Shown: positions 1 through 7,811, numbered from the stretch's first letter. The stretch: 17,152 nucleotides of DNA from Gemmatimonadota bacterium (GCA_020348925.1 CP070758.1:1992862-2010013); one strand, 5' to 3'. Notes: a model not told the origin generated them from the sequence alone. Made by a program: numbers and translations.

Positions 1-521
1 AAGTCAATATCTTGATACGGTTTAATACCATTTATATATAGAAACGTTTTCGTTCCTTTACCTTCGATTCTCATTCATTCTTGCCGTTTCTTTTCGCCGA
101 ACAATGAATATATGGTTTCCGTATAAGAAACCTTTTGCCATGTATTACAGAGTAACCGCAGGCTGCATACAGTCTTTCCCCCTCGGCTCAGAATATGGAT
201 GTTAATCACCGTGGTTTCAATAACCTTGCCTGTGAAATAACTCTTCACTAATTCGTCGCCTCAAATATATTCAGATATCCAAAATGTTAGTCGCTCGTTG
301 AATTCCACGTAAGTATATTAAACATTTTGATAAAAGTCAAGCCTGTATCTACACTATCGAGAAATTTTTTAGACTGGAAGATTCTTCCGTCACGAAGAGA
401 CGAAAACACAAAGATATATCTATGCGGCCACAAAACCTCGTTCCTGCAAATGCAGTGACCTACAAAATTATACAAAATACGTAACCGCAACCGAAAGACG
501 TAACTTGTACAACGGTAGTTT
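1..521. other. AT-rich stretch without a recognisable gene
   Basis: I find no convincing coding region here. An open minus-strand frame at 287-490 (67 codons) has no recognisable motif. A second minus-strand frame at about 67-250 is open but has no start codon or family resemblance. The stretch lies downstream of the SDR gene, which stops at 522, and is AT-richer than the genes next to it. It could hold decayed coding sequence, but nothing in it supports a function. Confidence 0.5.
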
Positions 522-1211
522 CTACATCCACATGCTCAACCTCATCATCCATCTGCGAAATTTTACCAGCGGGATTACTATCCGCGGGGCCGTGTAGCGG
601 ACCGGTTTTTTCTCGATGCACCTCAGCATATGCTGTGCGGCTCTATCGACACTCATCATGAAGGGCTTGACATCACCCTTGGCCATCTTCGTGTCCACGA
701 ATCCGAACCGCACGTTCGAGACATGAACACCCCTCGGTTTGAGGGCAAGGGCCAGGCTTTCGAGGTAGTTCGAGAATCCGGCCTTCGAGGCATGATAACT
801 GGGCGCTTCAGCGGATAACAGCTCGTCCGCCAAACTGGAGAGGCCAATGAAGTGTCCCCTGCCTCTTTTAACCATGGGAGAGATGACACAAGAGGCGGTC
901 TTTATCATGCCCATAAGGTTGACCTCGACAATTTCAACCTCCCCTTTCATATCTGAAGGTTCCAACACCTCCCCTATCCCTGCACAGTAAATACACACGT
1001 CGATCGGCTCATCCTTTTTCAGAACCGATCTCAACAGTTCGGAGTACCGGTCATCCTGTACTTCGGCCACAATATGCTCGTAGGACGGATCCTTTATCGG
1101 AGACTCGCTCCTGGAAATGCCGACGATCTTCCATCCTGCCTTCAGAAGCTCCCTGGTCGTAGCCAGTCCGATACCATCGGAATTTCCTATGAACAGTACT
1201 TTTGTGCTCAC
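522..1211 (-). CDS. Short-chain dehydrogenase/reductase (SDR)
   Basis: A 229-residue classical SDR with one Rossmann domain, expected to be a soluble NAD(P)H-dependent oxidoreductase of unknown substrate. The nucleotide-binding glycine motif is GNSDGIG at residues 9-15, a variant of TGxxxGIG. The NNAG element is reduced to CAG at 76-78. The catalytic residues are visible: Ser125/126 in GLSS, and Tyr139 and Lys143 in YHASK. The length is near the short end of the family (about 230-280). The C-terminus is basic and Trp/Met-rich (RRWMMRLSMWM), which may form a membrane-touching tail. The start is GTG, chosen because GGGAAGGT lies about 6 bases upstream and the glycine motif falls at the usual distance from the N-terminus. 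It stands 364 bases downstream of the flavoprotein gene, so it is probably a separate unit. The fold is secure but the substrate cannot be named. Confidence 0.9.
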   Translation of the reverse strand: MSTKVLFIGNSDGIGLATTRELLKAGWKIVGISRSESPIKDPSYEHIVAEVQDDRYSELLRSVLKKDEPIDVCIYCAGIGEVLEPSDMKGEVEIVEVNLMGMIKTASCVISPMVKRGRGHFIGLSSLADELLSAEAPSYHASKAGFSNYLESLALALKPRGVHVSNVRFGFVDTKMAKGDVKPFMMSVDRAAQHMLRCIEKKPVRYTAPRIVIPLVKFRRWMMRLSMWM

Positions 1212-1575
1212 AGATCTACCTTCCCACAGATTTCATTTCACCTGCTCCATTTATGAACTGTCATTTCGGCTCCGATGTATCGGGGAATCTCCTCGATTCG
1301 CAAAACAGACTCTCAATTAAGGAGACTCCGGGATAAACCCGGAATGACATGGTCTATGATTTATGACAGGGTCTCTAATTATGGAATATGCCATGGAACA
1401 AAGTTCAAAACCGGTGTTCATGGTAGCCCAATAAATATTTCGTGTGCTGTTGCGTTTACGCTGAGTTTATGAATACTCCAGGTTTCATCTCTTTCATTAA
1501 TGAACGCATAAAAAATATGACTGAAACAACCGAAGAAAGCATACGTCGAGCGATTCGAAGTATCAAAAAATAGTG
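1212..1575. other. Intergenic region with an inverted-repeat element and a doubtful tiny ORF
   Basis: This gap between the SDR start and the flavoprotein stop contains the 91-bp inverted-repeat element at 1259-1349, annotated separately. At 1469-1573 on the plus strand is a 34-codon frame (MNTPGFISFINERIKN...) rich in Lys, Arg and Glu, with no clear Shine-Dalgarno sequence. It could be a remnant of a longer gene or chance. I see no obvious sigma70 promoter for the SDR. Confidence 0.5.
1259..1349. repeat. 91-bp imperfect inverted-repeat (MITE/REP-like) element
   Basis: The left arm (1259-1292, beginning TGTCATTTCGG and ending GGGGAATCTCC) and the right arm (1321-1349, GGAGACTCCGGG to CCGGAATGACA) are imperfect inverted copies. 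Both ends read TGTCATT[T/C]CGG inwards. Each arm also has its own small hairpin: CCGAT-gt-ATCGG in the left arm and CCGGG-ataaa-CCCGG in the right. About 28 bases of spacer separate the arms. The look is that of the small dispersed palindromes with GTCATTCCGG-like ends found in many anaerobic bacterial genomes. No transposase is present. Whether it recurs in this genome cannot be seen from one window. Confidence 0.6.
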
Positions 1576-2181
1576 TCAAACAAGCTTTTGGCCGAGCTTA
1601 TAGGCTTTCTCAAAATAATACTCGACCCCTCTGTGTTCGATATCCCCGGCGTACATGTCCCCCACCGTCCTGGCATTCAGCGCATCCTTGATGGTCCCTC
1701 TGATAAGCGGCGTGGCCTGATCACAAAATCGTCTGTACAGTGGCCGGATGATGCCGGACGTGACAATAATAATTGCCCTTCGTTTCTTTTCCGATCGAGG
1801 ACGGGGGCACCCGTGTATGGTCAAGTAGCTCTTCTCAGGTGTGCTGAATGTCCAGCAGAGCCTTTCGAGAAACGCCATCATGAGTGCTGTGGCGTACCCC
1901 ATATGCACGGGTGTTCCGAAAATAAGCGAATCGGATTTGAGGACATCCTCGTAAAGAGCGTCCATATCATCCCGGATCGAGCAGGGAGCCATCGGCTCCT
2001 TCGTTTTGCTCTCCCGGCAGACGAGACAATTCCTGCAGAACTGAATGTCGTAATCAATCAGGTTGAGCTTCTTGACGTGGCAATCCGGGTGTCTGGCCTT
2101 CACCCCTTCCACTGCTTTGTCAACCAGTGCATCGGTTGCTTTCCCTTTTCGCGGGCTTCCGACGATGGCAAGAAGATTCAT
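1576..2181 (-). CDS. NADPH-dependent FMN reductase / iron-sulfur flavoprotein (Isf-like)
   Basis: A 201-residue flavodoxin-fold protein. The N-terminus MNLLAIVGSPRKGKAT is the beta-strand and phosphate-binding loop typical of the NADPH-dependent FMN reductase family. Residues 49-67 carry CxxCxxC followed by a fourth Cys after 11 residues (C49, C52, C55, C67). This resembles the compact Cys motif of archaeal and anaerobe Isf proteins, which bind FMN and a [4Fe-4S] cluster and pass electrons singly. FGTPVHMG at 88-95 is the usual second flavin loop. The frame stays open upstream to 2277, but I chose the ATG at 2181 because GGGAG lies 9 bases upstream and the flavin loop is then N-terminal, as in the family. 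A cytoplasmic electron-transfer or reductase role is likely; the partner is unknown. It lies 375 bases downstream of the PAP2 gene, so membership of the ergothioneine operon is doubtful. Confidence 0.85.
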   Translation of the reverse strand: MNLLAIVGSPRKGKATDALVDKAVEGVKARHPDCHVKKLNLIDYDIQFCRNCLVCRESKTKEPMAPCSIRDDMDALYEDVLKSDSLIFGTPVHMGYATALMMAFLERLCWTFSTPEKSYLTIHGCPRPRSEKKRRAIIIVTSGIIRPLYRRFCDQATPLIRGTIKDALNARTVGDMYAGDIEHRGVEYYFEKAYKLGQKLV

Positions 2182-2556
2182 GTCAGTGTCTCCCATGTGA
2201 GGTAAGGTTTCATGCCAGTGACCTCCTGCATCCTCGAAGAAGTGACTCCGGTTCGTCTGGGCAGTTGTTGCGAGCATCGGGCCGTCGGCGCCGGTGGTGT
2301 TTCAGAAGACGGTTTCCTTCGAGCCCGGAGAAAGATTTCCTTCGATTATCCTGACAATAGGAACTCGGTTTCATCATAACATCCTCTGCGTGCAAAGTTT
2401 TTGAAACATATGAAATTTACGCACAATAGTCACGTCTCCTCGATTTCAAGGACCATCGGCATGGAAAAGAAGCCGCGGTTTGGCAGCCTCTCGCCCTCCC
2501 GCTTCGAAAAAAGTGGGGCGAAACCTCCCTCAACCGGACCCCGGTCTCACGTGAGA
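2182..2556. other. Intergenic region between PAP2 and flavoprotein genes
   Basis: No family-like coding sequence was found on either strand. Immediately after the PAP2 stop codon is a perfect 14-bp palindrome (2543-2556, annotated separately). About 35 bases further along the minus strand comes a run of six T (ACTTTTTTCG), but the two do not form one clean intrinsic terminator. The flavoprotein promoter should lie here; I could not pick a convincing -35/-10 pair. Confidence 0.4.
2543..2556. repeat. Perfect 14-bp palindrome at the 3' end of the PAP2 gene
   Basis: The sequence GTCTCACGTGAGAC is a perfect palindrome that abuts the TAG stop of the PAP2 gene. It could be a protein-binding site or a stem at the 3' end of the ergothioneine operon transcript. 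A hairpin would have a very small loop, and no T-run follows directly, so a simple intrinsic terminator is not supported. Confidence 0.35.
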
Positions 2557-3375
2557 CTAAAAAGTTCCCAAAAAGCACATGACAATGGTTCCATGCCCAG
2601 GTCCTATGCTGAGTTTGAAACTGTCCGGTAAAGGGATCCCCAAAAACGCGTCAGTCAAAAACGCACTGACAAAATACCCCAAAGCGATTCCGGCCAGGAC
2701 ATCTGAGGGATAGTGTTTCCGGGCTTCAACCCGGGACCACGCCATGCCAACAGTGATTGTTTCCAGTCCCAGCTTGGCTCCGGTCCGAAATGTCGGCGAG
2801 ACCGGCCAATGATTCATATTTCTGGAGGCAAGCATGATCTGAGAGGCCGCATAGGAAGTGTGTAATGAGGGAAAACTGGTGAAATCCGATTCAGCATTCG
2901 GCCGTTCCCGTCCAATCGTATTCTGGAGAAACCGCGTCATGTGGAAGGTCGCCTGATTCGCCGAAACTCCCACCGCGACACCCTTTGATTTGGCACATAT
3001 CCAATCTGCCGCGTGTTCGCCGCCTGGTGTTGCCAAGACACTCAGCCAGTAGGCTATATTCGAAGCCCGAATGAGAGTGGCGCTTGCCCGACAAGCGTTC
3101 GCCTGCGACCCGAAGACCGGTGTCCGCTCAACCGCCCATTCCGCCACCTCTTCATCCATGTCATGAATCTGGAGAACAACGGCACCCAGGAGAGGAGCCC
3201 AAACTCGAGGCGTCCGCAGGGCATTTTTTGCAGCCTGACCGGCCCGCGACCATCCTGGGGTCAGTGTCACATCCTGTCCCCACCTGCGATTATTATGAAG
3301 CGTTCCGCAGCTCATCATCAACGCACTTCCACAAAGGAGACCCATAATCCGGGTTACCGTTTGAGATCTATTCAT
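2557..3375 (-). CDS. PAP2-family phosphatase, exported or membrane-attached
   Basis: A 272-residue member of the type 2 phosphatidic acid phosphatase superfamily, whose members dephosphorylate lipid or other phosphomonoesters, usually at or outside the inner membrane. The three signature motifs are visible. Motif 1 is Q151-NTIGRE-RP, where the usual first Lys/Arg is Gln. Motif 2 is PSLH at 169-172 with the catalytic His172. Motif 3 is SR at 214-215 followed by H221-YPS-D225. The N-terminus (1-23) is a signal sequence ending in LMMSC, a weak lipobox with candidate acylated Cys23. The start ATG has no clear Shine-Dalgarno sequence and lies 18 bases after the stop of the ergothioneine synthase gene, so translation is probably by reinitiation or coupling. 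Its position makes it the last gene of the operon, but no step of ergothioneine synthesis needs it. The fold is secure; the substrate is unknown. Confidence 0.85.
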   Translation of the reverse strand: MNRSQTVTRIMGLLCGSALMMSCGTLHNNRRWGQDVTLTPGWSRAGQAAKNALRTPRVWAPLLGAVVLQIHDMDEEVAEWAVERTPVFGSQANACRASATLIRASNIAYWLSVLATPGGEHAADWICAKSKGVAVGVSANQATFHMTRFLQNTIGRERPNAESDFTSFPSLHTSYAASQIMLASRNMNHWPVSPTFRTGAKLGLETITVGMAWSRVEARKHYPSDVLAGIALGYFVSAFLTDAFLGIPLPDSFKLSIGPGHGTIVMCFLGTF

Positions 3376-3393
3376 CGTTTATCGACCATACGG

Positions 3394-6300
3394 TTATTTG
3401 CACGCCACAAAACGTACAATCTTTTTTGAACCTTCGATGATCTCCTTCAATAAAAGAATGACCCGTTCTATCTCTTCTTCACTGTTTTCATATCCCAGGG
3501 AGAAGCGCAGAGCACAATGGGCTTGTTCCTCCGTCAGCCCCATGGCCAGCAGGGCGTGGGACGGTTCGGGAGAACCGGAGTGGCAGGCCGATCCGGATGA
3601 AAAGCAGACGCCCCGCCTGTCCATTTCCAAGACAATCGATTCACCTCTGAAACCGGGCAAGGTCACATTGAGCGTATTGGGCAGCCGTCTGCTTCTGTGA
3701 CCGTTGAACTCATAATCTTCCACAATATCACCAATACCTGCCTCAAGACGATTGCGCAGTTTTTTTAACCGCTCCATGTGCCCGAGATATGCTGGGACGT
3801 TCTCCATGGCTCTCCCAAAGCCCGCGATCTCCAAGACATTTTCAGTGCCGGATCGAATTCCACCCTCCTGACCTCCCCCATGAATCAAGCTTTCCAAACG
3901 AACTCCCTTTCGAAGGTACAATGCTCCGACACCTTTCGGGCCGTGCACCTTGTGACCTGAAAGGGTTAATAAATCGACACCGAGTGCCTCCACATCCACA
4001 GCTATTTTCCCCAGGGCCTGAGCGGCATCGGTATGGAAAAGAATGCCCTCCGCTTTGGCTACTTGGGCCAGCTCTTCTATGGGTTGCCTGGACCCGGTTT
4101 CGTTATTGGCCAACATGATCGTGACCAAACAGGTCCGATCTGTGATGGATTTCTCCAGATCATTCGGCCTGACACAGCCTGTTTCATCCACGTTCAGATA
4201 CGTCACATCAACATCATAGTTCTCCAGCCATCGACAGGTGTCCAACACCGCCGGGTGTTCGATGGAGGAGGTGATGATGTGATTCTTCTTGCCCCAATTG
4301 GCAAAGGCGACACCTTTGATGGCCAGATTGTTCGCTTCCGAGCCGCAGCCGGTGAATACGATTCTTTTGGCCGTGCAATTGATCTGGAGGGCCACTTGAC
4401 ACCGCGCCTCTTCAACGATCCTTCCGGATTTTCTCCCCTCCCGATGGATGCTTGAGGCATTACCGTACACGTCCATGATCTCCTGCATATACTCTTTCAC
4501 CTCAGGAGCAAGGGGCGTCGTGGCATTATGATCCAGATAGATTGTTTCTGTGGGTTTCACGTCTTGTCCTCTAAATCTATCTAAGTGTTGTCTTTCTTCG
4601 GAATCGATGATGAGTGGTGCACCGCCATCATCCATTTTGACCACATCACATAAGAGCGACTTGTAGACAGGAAAGCCGGATATGGGATCACAGTTGCCCG
4701 CGTCGGTCAGCTCATTAATATTGCATTCCTGCCAGGCTCTCGGTCCCACAGGGCTGCCACCGGCATGATTGGCCTCGATGGCACCTCTGACAATATCCTC
4801 CGTGACCGCGGCCCGCATGACGACCGAACCTCTGGGGCTTTTAACATGCACTTCGTCGCCATTCCGTATCCCTCGCGCTCGAGCGTCATCGATATTGATG
4901 GTGACCGTGGGCTCGGGTTGTTCCCTGGACAAACGCCCTATGCCGTGGTGCTGCGTATGAAAACTGGTTCTCAGCCTGGCTCCGGAATTGAAGACCAGCG
5001 GGAAGTCCTTCAACAATTCCGGTTGAGATATCGGCCCCTCTTTCGGCTCCGTGAATTTGGGGAGCGGCTCGTACCCATACTCCTCCAGGATGGTGGAGGC
5101 GATCTCGAACTTTCCCGAAGGCGTATCGAAGCCGGCCCTGCCATCGGGACGGAGCAAGCCCTTTTCCCATTTCCTGTATTGCATCATCTCCGTTTCGATG
5201 GAAACCGTGCCGCCTGCTGCTCTGACGTCCTCCAGGGTAAAGCCCGATCCTTTCAACACGTACCGCAGGAGCTCCTCCTGCGTCTGCGGATAGAGATGAC
5301 CGTATCCCAGCCTTTGTGCCAGTTCCGCAATAATAAAAAAATCGCTCCGCGCTTCACCCAACGGTTCGATCACCCGTTCCCGAATACGAAACGTCGAGCC
5401 GTAGGTCATGTAGGAGACATTTTCATAGTACGTCGTGGCGGGCAGAACGATATCGGCATACGCGGCATCGGCCGTGAGCTGCCGGTCTACGGTCACCAGG
5501 AAATCGAGCGCATTCAGTGTTTTCCTCCAGACGGACGGATTGGGCCACGAGGTCGTAATCGAGCTGCCCAAAATAATCAATGACCGGATCTTGTAGGGCT
5601 TTCCCTGTAAAACGGACTCCGGCAGCGCCACAGCATGGGCCTCATCCCTGTATTTGACATAGATGGGAAACCTATCCCGCCCCAACCTCGGTCCCACATC
5701 GGGATTGGCAATGAGGCCTTCTCTGTTTATCGGAAAACGATTTTTTTCCATGGAAAAACAAAGACCCCCCGGCACATCGAGCTGACCGGCCAGGGCCCAG
5801 AGAACCAGGCTCGCCCGAATGTTTTGGACCCCGGAGTTGCTGTACTCCAGACCGGTGTACATGAGTTGAGACACACCCTTGGCCCCTGCCAGTCTTCGGG
5901 CCAAGGTGACCACCGTTTTGGCAGGAACACCGGTAATGTGCTCCACGACCTCCGGCCGAAAATGCTGAACGTATTCCACCAGGCCCTCAAAACCGATCGT
6001 CCAGTCTCGAACGAAGGTTTCGTCGTAGAGTTCCTCCTCGATCAGAACATGGATCAGGCCCAAAGCGAGGGCACCATCGGTACCCGGCCGGATCGGAATC
6101 CACTGAGCCCCGGTCAGCTTTGCGGTCGCCGTTCTTCTGGGATCGATGACGACGACATCCGCCCCGCGTTTCCGGGCCTCGAAAATCCGGTGCATGTCAA
6201 TCGGCGGAAGATCCGTGGCCGGATTGGTTCCCCAGACCACAATGAGCTCTCCATTCTCGATATCCGAGAACATGTTCATAAACATACGGCCCATGGTCAG

Positions 6301-6798
6301 ATGGGGTGCGATCATGCCGTACGCCACATAGCACAACGCCCCGACGCCCATGGAATTGGGCGATCCGAAGGGAAACAGTACGCTGTTCGCAGAGGATATG
6401 GCAACGCCCTTGGGCTGATACACATCACACATGGACAGTTCGAAACTGCCAACGCCGGTATAGATGGCTGTCGCTTCCGCACCGGATGTCTCCTTTATCG
6501 ATGTCAAGTTGTCGACAACGGTCTCATACGCTTCATCCCATGAGATCCGCTCAAACTCGTAGGTTCCCTTCCGCCCCCTTCTCTTCATGGGATACAAAAG
6601 ACGATCTTCGGAATAGACGATGTCCGGCGAATGCTCCCCCAGTTTACAGATAATTCCCATGGGTGTGCCTTCGTCAGGTCTGACGCTGACGAGCCTCCCC
6701 TTGTCATCGAATGCAGCAACAATCCAACAGCCGGCGCTGCAAATTCCGCAAATGGCCCGTTTTTCAAAATTCGTATTCAAGGCTGCCACACTGTTCAC
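3394..6798 (-). CDS. Metallopterin-dependent ergothioneine synthase (MES): bis-MGD oxidoreductase fused to cysteine desulfurase
   Basis: A single 1134-residue protein with two modules. Residues 1-720 form a DMSO-reductase-family molybdopterin/tungstopterin enzyme. An N-terminal [4Fe-4S] site is formed by C17, C20, C24 and C51. Cys156 (GVGALCYVAYG) is the candidate metal ligand, and the dinucleotide-binding domain is at about 600-720. After a linker (about 721-750), residues 751-1134 are a NifS/IscS-type desulfurase: IYLDHNATTP start, H848 (SSIEHP), D924 and Q927 (HTDAAQ), PLP lysine K950 (SGHKVHGPKG) and persulfide-forming C1072 (SSGSACHSG). This architecture matches the characterised Caldithrix abyssi enzyme (recalled from the literature). 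There the desulfurase module supplies cysteine sulfur and the acetylene-hydratase-like metallopterin module inserts it into the C2-H of trimethylhistidine. The start is GTG, overlapping the EgtD stop by 4 bases (GTGA), with a weak ribosome site that implies coupling. No in-frame Met precedes the desulfurase closely, so the fusion looks real. A plain formate dehydrogenase or thiosulfate reductase is less likely. Confidence 0.92.
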   Translation of the reverse strand: MNSVAALNTNFEKRAICGICSAGCWIVAAFDDKGRLVSVRPDEGTPMGIICKLGEHSPDIVYSEDRLLYPMKRRGRKGTYEFERISWDEAYETVVDNLTSIKETSGAEATAIYTGVGSFELSMCDVYQPKGVAISSANSVLFPFGSPNSMGVGALCYVAYGMIAPHLTMGRMFMNMFSDIENGELIVVWGTNPATDLPPIDMHRIFEARKRGADVVVIDPRRTATAKLTGAQWIPIRPGTDGALALGLIHVLIEEELYDETFVRDWTIGFEGLVEYVQHFRPEVVEHITGVPAKTVVTLARRLAGAKGVSQLMYTGLEYSNSGVQNIRASLVLWALAGQLDVPGGLCFSMEKNRFPINREGLIANPDVGPRLGRDRFPIYVKYRDEAHAVALPESVLQGKPYKIRSLIILGSSITTSWPNPSVWRKTLNALDFLVTVDRQLTADAAYADIVLPATTYYENVSYMTYGSTFRIRERVIEPLGEARSDFFIIAELAQRLGYGHLYPQTQEELLRYVLKGSGFTLEDVRAAGGTVSIETEMMQYRKWEKGLLRPDGRAGFDTPSGKFEIASTILEEYGYEPLPKFTEPKEGPISQPELLKDFPLVFNSGARLRTSFHTQHHGIGRLSREQPEPTVTINIDDARARGIRNGDEVHVKSPRGSVVMRAAVTEDIVRGAIEANHAGGSPVGPRAWQECNINELTDAGNCDPISGFPVYKSLLCDVVKMDDGGAPLIIDSEERQHLDRFRGQDVKPTETIYLDHNATTPLAPEVKEYMQEIMDVYGNASSIHREGRKSGRIVEEARCQVALQINCTAKRIVFTGCGSEANNLAIKGVAFANWGKKNHIITSSIEHPAVLDTCRWLENYDVDVTYLNVDETGCVRPNDLEKSITDRTCLVTIMLANNETGSRQPIEELAQVAKAEGILFHTDAAQALGKIAVDVEALGVDLLTLSGHKVHGPKGVGALYLRKGVRLESLIHGGGQEGGIRSGTENVLEIAGFGRAMENVPAYLGHMERLKKLRNRLEAGIGDIVEDYEFNGHRSRRLPNTLNVTLPGFRGESIVLEMDRRGVCFSSGSACHSGSPEPSHALLAMGLTEEQAHCALRFSLGYENSEEEIERVILLLKEIIEGSKKIVRFVACK

Positions 6799-7811
6799 TT
6801 TAACAAGCTTTTCTCTTTATGGGGTTGAAACAATGTCACGTTGAAATATCGTTTCGTATCAAACCATTGTTTGATAATTTCCATACCCACCTCATCCGCC
6901 AACTGATCGATGGCCTGCAGAGAGAATTTATGAGAATTTTCCGTATGAATTCTCTCGTTTTTCTTGAAATGATAGGACCGATCCAAATCGGCAATATACA
7001 CATCCTGCTCGCAGGTGCTGATCAAATACATCTCAATGCGACTGTTCTCTTCGTTGTACACGGCCTTGTGCCTAAACGTATTCGGATCGAATTCCCCGCC
7101 CAATTCCCGGTTGATCCTGGACAGCAGATTCAAATTAAATGTCGCTGTGACATACTGATTATCGTTATAGGCCTGTTCCAATGCGCGTCTCTCTTTGATA
7201 AGATCAAAACCGATGAGTAAGTAATCTTGGCTCGATAATGTTTTGACAGTGTTTTGGAGAAACCGAATCGCCTCCTGCTGCTCAAAATTCCCAATACTGG
7301 AGCCCAGCCAGAGAATGAGCTTTGGTCGTTCATCCCGCATGTCGATTTGTCTGAGCCCCTCTTCATACTCTGCGGCGATGGAAATAATTTCCAGATCTTC
7401 GTATTGCTCCAGCAGCGAAATCGAGCTCTCTTTCAACATTTTCTTAGAAATATCGATGGGACTGTAGGTGACTTTATCGTGTTGGTTCAGCAGTTCCTCG
7501 ATGATCAATTGGGTTTTGATGCAACTGCCGCTGCCCAGTTCAACCAGGACAAGATCTGTCGGAAGACATGAAACGATATCCTCGGAAAAGGTTTTCAGGA
7601 TCTCCGTCTCGGCACGGGTCAAATAGTACTCCTCCAATCGACATATCTTCTCAAATAGCAGGGACCCTTGATAGTCATAAAAATAGATGCAGGGGATGTT
7701 CTTGGGCGTCTGTCTGAGTCCCCGGTCTACATCTTTGGCAAAAGAATCTGCGAATATTTCCAAATCGGTCGTAATCATTGTCGAACGATCCTGAATGGAT
7801 GAGGACGGCAT
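6795..7811 (-). CDS. egtD: L-histidine N-alpha-methyltransferase EgtD
   Basis: A 338-residue SAM-dependent enzyme that trimethylates the alpha-amino group of histidine to hercynine, the first step of ergothioneine synthesis. It matches EgtD along its length: the IYFYD-GS-LFE-EYYLTR N-terminal block (42-66), the SAM loop ELGSGSCIKT (91-100), PIDIS (118-122), LGSSIGNF (169-176), AYNDNQYVTATFNLNLL (214-230) and TENSHKF (290-296). Residues that bind histidine in the mycobacterial enzyme (Tyr56, Asn166, Tyr206, Glu282, Ser284, from memory) have plausible counterparts in Tyr63, Asn175, Tyr215, Glu291 and Ser293, so true histidine trimethylase activity is expected. AAAGGAG lies 8 bases before the ATG, a strong ribosome site. 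It follows the transporter gene by 42 bases and overlaps the MES start by 4. No egtB, egtC, egtE or rhodanese-like EanB is in the window, consistent with MES doing the sulfur step. Confidence 0.95.
   Translation of the reverse strand: MPSSSIQDRSTMITTDLEIFADSFAKDVDRGLRQTPKNIPCIYFYDYQGSLLFEKICRLEEYYLTRAETEILKTFSEDIVSCLPTDLVLVELGSGSCIKTQLIIEELLNQHDKVTYSPIDISKKMLKESSISLLEQYEDLEIISIAAEYEEGLRQIDMRDERPKLILWLGSSIGNFEQQEAIRFLQNTVKTLSSQDYLLIGFDLIKERRALEQAYNDNQYVTATFNLNLLSRINRELGGEFDPNTFRHKAVYNEENSRIEMYLISTCEQDVYIADLDRSYHFKKNERIHTENSHKFSLQAIDQLADEVGMEIIKQWFDTKRYFNVTLFQPHKEKSLLK

Noticed and set aside
287-490. A 67-codon minus-strand ORF
   Set aside because: It has no ribosome site, no recognisable family and an unprotein-like composition in an AT-rich gap.
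1573-2205. A 210-codon plus-strand frame
   Set aside because: It mirrors the flavoprotein gene, which has clear motifs and a ribosome site; the plus-strand product has none.
2401-2631. A 76-codon plus-strand ORF
   Set aside because: It runs into the 3' end of the PAP2 gene on the opposite strand and has no motif or good start context.
3394-4640. A separate nifS/iscS gene following the pterin enzyme
   Set aside because: The frame is continuous with the upstream module, there is no stop, and no suitable start or ribosome site precedes the desulfurase; the architecture matches a known natural fusion.
4765-6543. Two long plus-strand frames (272 and 302 codons) opposite the fusion gene
   Set aside because: They lie entirely antisense to well-conserved MES coding sequence and show no family motifs; long antisense frames are common in GC-rich genes.
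4640-6798. Formate dehydrogenase or thiosulfate/polysulfide reductase catalytic subunit
   Set aside because: No partner Fe-S or membrane subunit genes are nearby, there is no twin-arginine signal at the N-terminus, and the fused desulfurase plus adjacent egtD point to ergothioneine synthase.
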